Assembly (NCBI GenBank): GCA_944392755.1
Contig: CALXXT010000039.1
Span: forward strand, 1-64,000
Length of the DNA stretch: 64,000 nt
Direction: 5' to 3'
DNA from: an uncultured Sutterella sp.
Lineage (GTDB): Bacteria; Pseudomonadota; Gammaproteobacteria; Burkholderiales; Burkholderiaceae_F
Shown here in pieces: positions 62,848 to 64,000 of this stretch (position 1 is the stretch's first letter; each line of letters starts with the position of its first letter). Both the position numbers and the translations under genes were made by a program. The notes beneath the pieces are model-generated. The model did not search any database, was not told where the DNA came from, and worked only from the letters and a program-made list of their open reading frames with translations.

Positions 62848-63008
62848 ATTTGCGCGGCCGCCTGCCTCCGGCTTCCCGCCGGCTCCAGGCTGACCCCTCT
62901 CTGTCAGGAAGTCGGAGTTGAAAAAGCCGACTTCATCAAAAAATTGGCGTCGAAAGCCGGCAGCGTCCGTTCGGTCGTCGAGGCACGTCTGCCGGCGGTT
63001 TGGCTTTT
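62848..63008. other. clpP-clpX spacer with hairpins
   Basis: The 161-bp spacer contains two inverted repeats: 62956-62962 / 62990-62996 (long loop) and 62909-62915 / 62927-62933. U-rich stretches follow on the leftward strand. These may attenuate read-through from clpP to clpX; no gene is seen. Confidence 0.35.
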
Positions 63009-63608
63009 TTAGGCGCCGACCGCATCGCTGCGGTTCGTGAGCACCTTGTCGATGAGCCCGTAGGCAAGCGCTTCCTGAGCCGACATGAAGTTGTCTCGAT
63101 CCGTATCGCGCACGAGTTCCTCGTAGGTTCGGCCGGTGAAGCCCGCCATCATCTCGTTCATCTGCCGCTTGATGAGCGTGAGCTGGCGCGCGCGGATTTC
63201 CACATCGCTCGCCTGTCCCTCCGCTCCTCCGAGCGGCTGATGAATCATGATGCGGGAATGCGGAAGCGCGTAGCGCTTTCCTTTGGCGCCGGCCGCGAGA
63301 AGGAAAGCTCCCATGCTCGCCGCCATCCCCATGCAGATCGTGCTCACCTGCGGACGAATGAACTGCATCGTGTCGTAAATGGCCATGCCGGCCGAAACGG
63401 AGCCGCCCGGGCTGTTGATGTAGAGCGAGATGTCCTTGTCCGGATCTTCACTTTCAAGGAAGAGCAGCTGCGCAACAACGAGCGAAGCCGTCTGATCCGT
63501 CACCTGATCGGCGAGAAAGATGATGCGGTCCCGAAGCAGACGGGAATAGATGTCGAAGCTGCGTTCTCCGCGCCCGGAGCTTTCAATGACGATGGGTACC
63601 AATGACAT
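63009..63608 (-). CDS. clpP: ATP-dependent Clp protease proteolytic subunit ClpP
   Basis: Tetradecameric serine protease chamber partnered with ClpX. It has 199 residues. The catalytic triad is visible: Ser in [16 protein letters not shown] (about 96-101), His in [13 protein letters not shown] (about 122) and Asp in [10 protein letters not shown] (about 171). The oxyanion loop [17 protein letters not shown] is intact. The N-terminal [22 protein letters not shown] is the axial-loop region. The ATG at 63608 is the standard start. It is preceded by a terminator after tig, so clpP-clpX may be transcribed independently of tig. Confidence 0.97.
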   Translation of the reverse strand: MSLVPIVIESSGRGERSFDIYSRLLRDRIIFLADQVTDQTASLVVAQLLFLESEDPDKDISLYINSPGGSVSAGMAIYDTMQFIRPQVSTICMGMAASMGAFLLAAGAKGKRYALPHSRIMIHQPLGGAEGQASDVEIRARQLTLIKRQMNEMMAGFTGRTYEELVRDTDRDNFMSAQEALAYGLIDKVLTNRSDAVGA

Positions 63609-63655
63609 GATGTTCCTGAAATTCGTAGTTCGTGGAAAGCATAGTCTTCCATAAC

Positions 63656-63684
63656 GAAAAAAGGGCGCGGATGCGCCCTCTTTT
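63656..63684 (-). terminator. Terminator between tig and clpP
   Basis: A 7-bp GC stem (63673-63679 / 63662-63668, 4-base loop) is followed on the leftward transcript by a U run (complement of 63656-63661). Its right side, TTTT, makes it potentially bidirectional. Confidence 0.8.
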
Positions 63685-63754
63685 CCGATGACGAGGCCCG
63701 AAGTCCCGAGCTCGTGCTCGGGTCGGGCCGATGCGTCAATTGCGGATGCTTCGA

Positions 63755-64000
63755 TTAGAGCTGGCCGGCCATGACGGCGTCGAAGTCGACAGCCACGTCT
63801 TCCGTCTTCGCGTGTTCGAGCACCCAGCGGGCGATGTTTTCTTCCTGGACCTGGTTGAAGAGCTGATTGCGGCTCGCCTGGTCGTTGAGAAGGTAGGAGA
63901 CGACGTCGTCCGGTTCCTGGTAGGAGGAGGCGATCGTCTTGGCGGCTTCCTTCACGGCTTCTTCCGTGGCGGCAAGCTTTTCCTTGGCGGAAAGCTCGGC
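63755..64000 (-). CDS. tig: Trigger factor, C-terminal fragment (runs off the window)
   Basis: The last 81 residues of a leftward frame that continues past the window edge. The segment [23 protein letters not shown], read with the downstream [20 protein letters not shown] (shown here in parts), matches the end of the helical chaperone domain of trigger factor. That is the ribosome-bound folding factor with peptidyl-prolyl isomerase activity. The frame is open to base 64000 without an internal start needed. Its location before clpP-clpX-lon is the standard proteobacterial order, which strengthens a call that rests on a short sequence. Confidence 0.88.
   Translation of the reverse strand, partial: AELSAKEKLAATEEAVKEAAKTIASSYQEPDDVVSYLLNDQASRNQLFNQVQEENIARWVLEHAKTEDVAVDFDAVMAGQL

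Overview
This window looks like a continuous piece of core chromosome from a GC-rich betaproteobacterium, most likely Burkholderiales and probably close to Sutterellaceae (Sutterella or Parasutterella-like). The evidence is protein similarity from memory and gene order typical of betaproteobacteria: smc-zipA-ligA, a DUF2782 gene divergent from polA, a soluble RnfB-like protein directly before nth, and tig-clpP-clpX-lon. The genus is an inference. Nearly every gene is a recognisable housekeeping or transport gene. I see no insertion sequence, prophage, CRISPR array or rRNA operon. The two tRNA genes sit back to back near 57.4-57.7 kb.

Layout. 1-4.5 kb: start of lysS and a cadBA lysine decarboxylase/antiporter operon, all leftward. 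4.5-8.9 kb, rightward: suhB, mutS and a GntR/FCD regulator. 8.9-16.7 kb, leftward: smc, zipA, ligA and a methylthioadenosine/methylthioinosine phosphorylase. 16.9-19.8 kb, rightward: prmB overlapping a YheS-type ABC-F gene. 19.9-21.5 kb: two divergent genes of unknown function. 21.5-28.8 kb: murJ, rpsT (rightward), trhA, murB, and xseB-ispA-dxs. 29-33.9 kb: a two-domain sulfurtransferase, a ZIP metal transporter, a dicarboxylate/amino-acid symporter, an EamA transporter and a META-domain lipoprotein. 34-39.3 kb: polA, a DUF2782 protein, a BPSS1780-like membrane protein and dinB. 39.7-45.4 kb, rightward: a CoA-disulfide-reductase-like enzyme with rhodanese domain, fdxA, fpr, an RnfB-like ferredoxin, nth and a PLP aminotransferase. 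45.5-53.4 kb, leftward: parE, parC, a NarX-type sensor kinase and an NlpC/P60-like protein. 53.6-57.2 kb: an FGGY sugar kinase and ppiD. 57.3-59.0 kb: tRNA-Asp, tRNA-Val and a small islet of unknown genes. 59.0-64 kb, leftward: tig (partial), clpP, clpX, lon.

Functional themes. cadBA would consume cytosolic protons by decarboxylating lysine and exporting cadaverine. Replication and repair are heavily represented (mutS, ligA, smc, polA, dinB, nth, xseB, parCE). The 39.7-44 kb block groups flavin and iron-sulfur redox proteins with the Fe-S DNA glycosylase Nth. The clp/lon/tig/ppiD genes form a protein-quality-control neighbourhood.

The main oddities are: an NlpC/P60-like secreted protein that has lost its catalytic Cys and His; a DNA polymerase I whose 3'-5' exonuclease motifs are degraded; a ParC with an extra N-terminal segment of about 100 residues; an orphan NarX-type kinase next to parCE; clustered palindromes upstream of the symporter at 31 kb; and a tRNA-Val-flanking islet carrying repeated GAGTGA motifs and unknown genes. 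I found no clearly new multi-gene system. The islet and the inactive NlpC/P60 protein are the best candidates for something undescribed.
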